64,000 bases of DNA from an uncultured Pseudoflavonifractor sp. (GTDB lineage Bacteria; Bacillota; Clostridia; Oscillospirales; Oscillospiraceae), in NCBI GenBank assembly GCA_947651395.1, contig CANSYW010000002.1, forward strand, positions 124,001 through 188,000. The letters run 5' to 3'. Shown here piece after piece: positions 63,781 through 64,000 of this stretch. The notes under the pieces were generated by a model that saw only the letters and a program-made list of their open reading frames with translations, did not search any database and had not been told where the DNA came from. Position numbers and translations under genes: made by a program. Positions within the stretch are counted from its first letter, which is position 1. The number at the start of each line of letters is the position of its first letter.

Positions 63781-64000
63781 TCAGGCGGAGGCTTTGGCAT
63801 AGGGACTGTTCAGCACCCCGGCCTTTTCCAGCGTCAGCACCAGGGCGGGAAGCACCGCCAGCTGGATCAGGATACCGGGCAGGGCGGTGACGAAGGCGGC
63901 GGTGAGGAAGATCTCCATGGAGTAGGTCCCCGCCCGGAACACCAGGGCGTTCATGGCTCCGTACACCACCCGGCCCATAACCATGGCGGCCGGGAGCTGG
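63781..64000 (-). CDS. ECF transporter S component, C-terminal part (5' end outside window)
   Basis: The frame is open at the window edge and ends at 63781, giving about 72 residues with two hydrophobic segments. QLPAAMVMGRVVYGAMNALV resembles the conserved LP...GR..YG motif of many S components, which bind vitamins or other micronutrients for energy-coupling-factor importers. Substrate is not predictable. Confidence 0.6.
   Translation of the reverse strand, partial: QLPAAMVMGRVVYGAMNALVFRAGTYSMEIFLTAAFVTALPGILIQLAVLPALVLTLEKAGVLNSPYAKASA

Overview
The window is a gene-dense stretch of a GC-rich, endospore-forming member of the Clostridia. An Oscillospiraceae-like gut anaerobe (Flavonifractor / Lawsonibacter / Intestinimonas type) fits best. 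Reasons: GGAGG-type ribosome sites with ATG/GTG/TTG starts; good -35/-10 promoters; Firmicutes neighbourhoods (phoH...ybeY, era-yqzL-recO); spore genes (YqfC/YqfD, a CwlJ-type cortex hydrolase beside a GerQ-like protein); SLH and copper-amine-oxidase-like 'stalk' domains on secreted proteins; and fermentative or ion-pumping enzymes (lactate dehydrogenase, K+-dependent membrane pyrophosphatase). The taxon is inferred from content, not from a marker-gene comparison.

Layout. 1-5.3 kb: 3' end of an acyl-CoA synthetase gene, a MATE exporter, an aldose-1-epimerase homologue, a frameshifted secreted transglutaminase/leucine-rich-repeat protein, and tRNA-Thr(CGT) with a partial duplicate split by a small palindromic insertion. 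5.3-12 kb: a maltodextrin-type locus (frameshifted DUF624 gene, binding protein, two permeases, LacI regulator, 4-alpha-glucanotransferase) with LacI-type operators on the divergent promoters. 12-16 kb: spore cortex hydrolase cluster and an M13 metallopeptidase. 16-27.3 kb: pyrE, radC, uvrB (with an SOS-box-like site), an aldo/keto reductase, a TfoX-domain protein, uvrA and recD2. 27.3-31.1 kb: an accessory patch with an XRE regulator, secreted proteins, a 29-residue membrane peptide, an orphan signal peptide and an SLH protein. 31.1-39.4 kb: two-gene chromate transporter, comF, mreB, murC, cca and yqfCD. 39.4-46 kb: phoH, then an insertion carrying a REP-associated tyrosine transposase (RAYT) and an XRE/membrane-protein pair, then a ybeY gene fused to an extra N-terminal domain, an acyltransferase, era, yqzL and recO. 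46-53.4 kb: feoAB under a DtxR-like palindrome, mutS2, HPr, a PflA-like radical SAM protein and a second MATE exporter. 53.4-59.3 kb: a metal-homeostasis block read leftwards (ArsR regulator, stand-alone HMA chaperone, methyltransferase, P-type ATPase, ZnuABC-like importer). 59.5-64 kb: ldh, hppA, uridine phosphorylase and the start of an ECF transporter S component.

The most interesting items are: (1) the RAYT gene, which carries two exact inverted copies of a 25-bp REP palindrome inside its own reading frame, with related palindromes scattered through the window; (2) an XRE regulator whose C-terminal domain is repeated in the membrane protein encoded immediately downstream; (3) the in-frame fusion of an unknown cysteine-containing domain to YbeY; (4) the secreted-protein patch at 27.5-31.1 kb; and (5) a metal locus in which efflux and uptake promoters carry similar ArsR-type operators. 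No rRNA, CRISPR array, prophage or complete IS element was seen.
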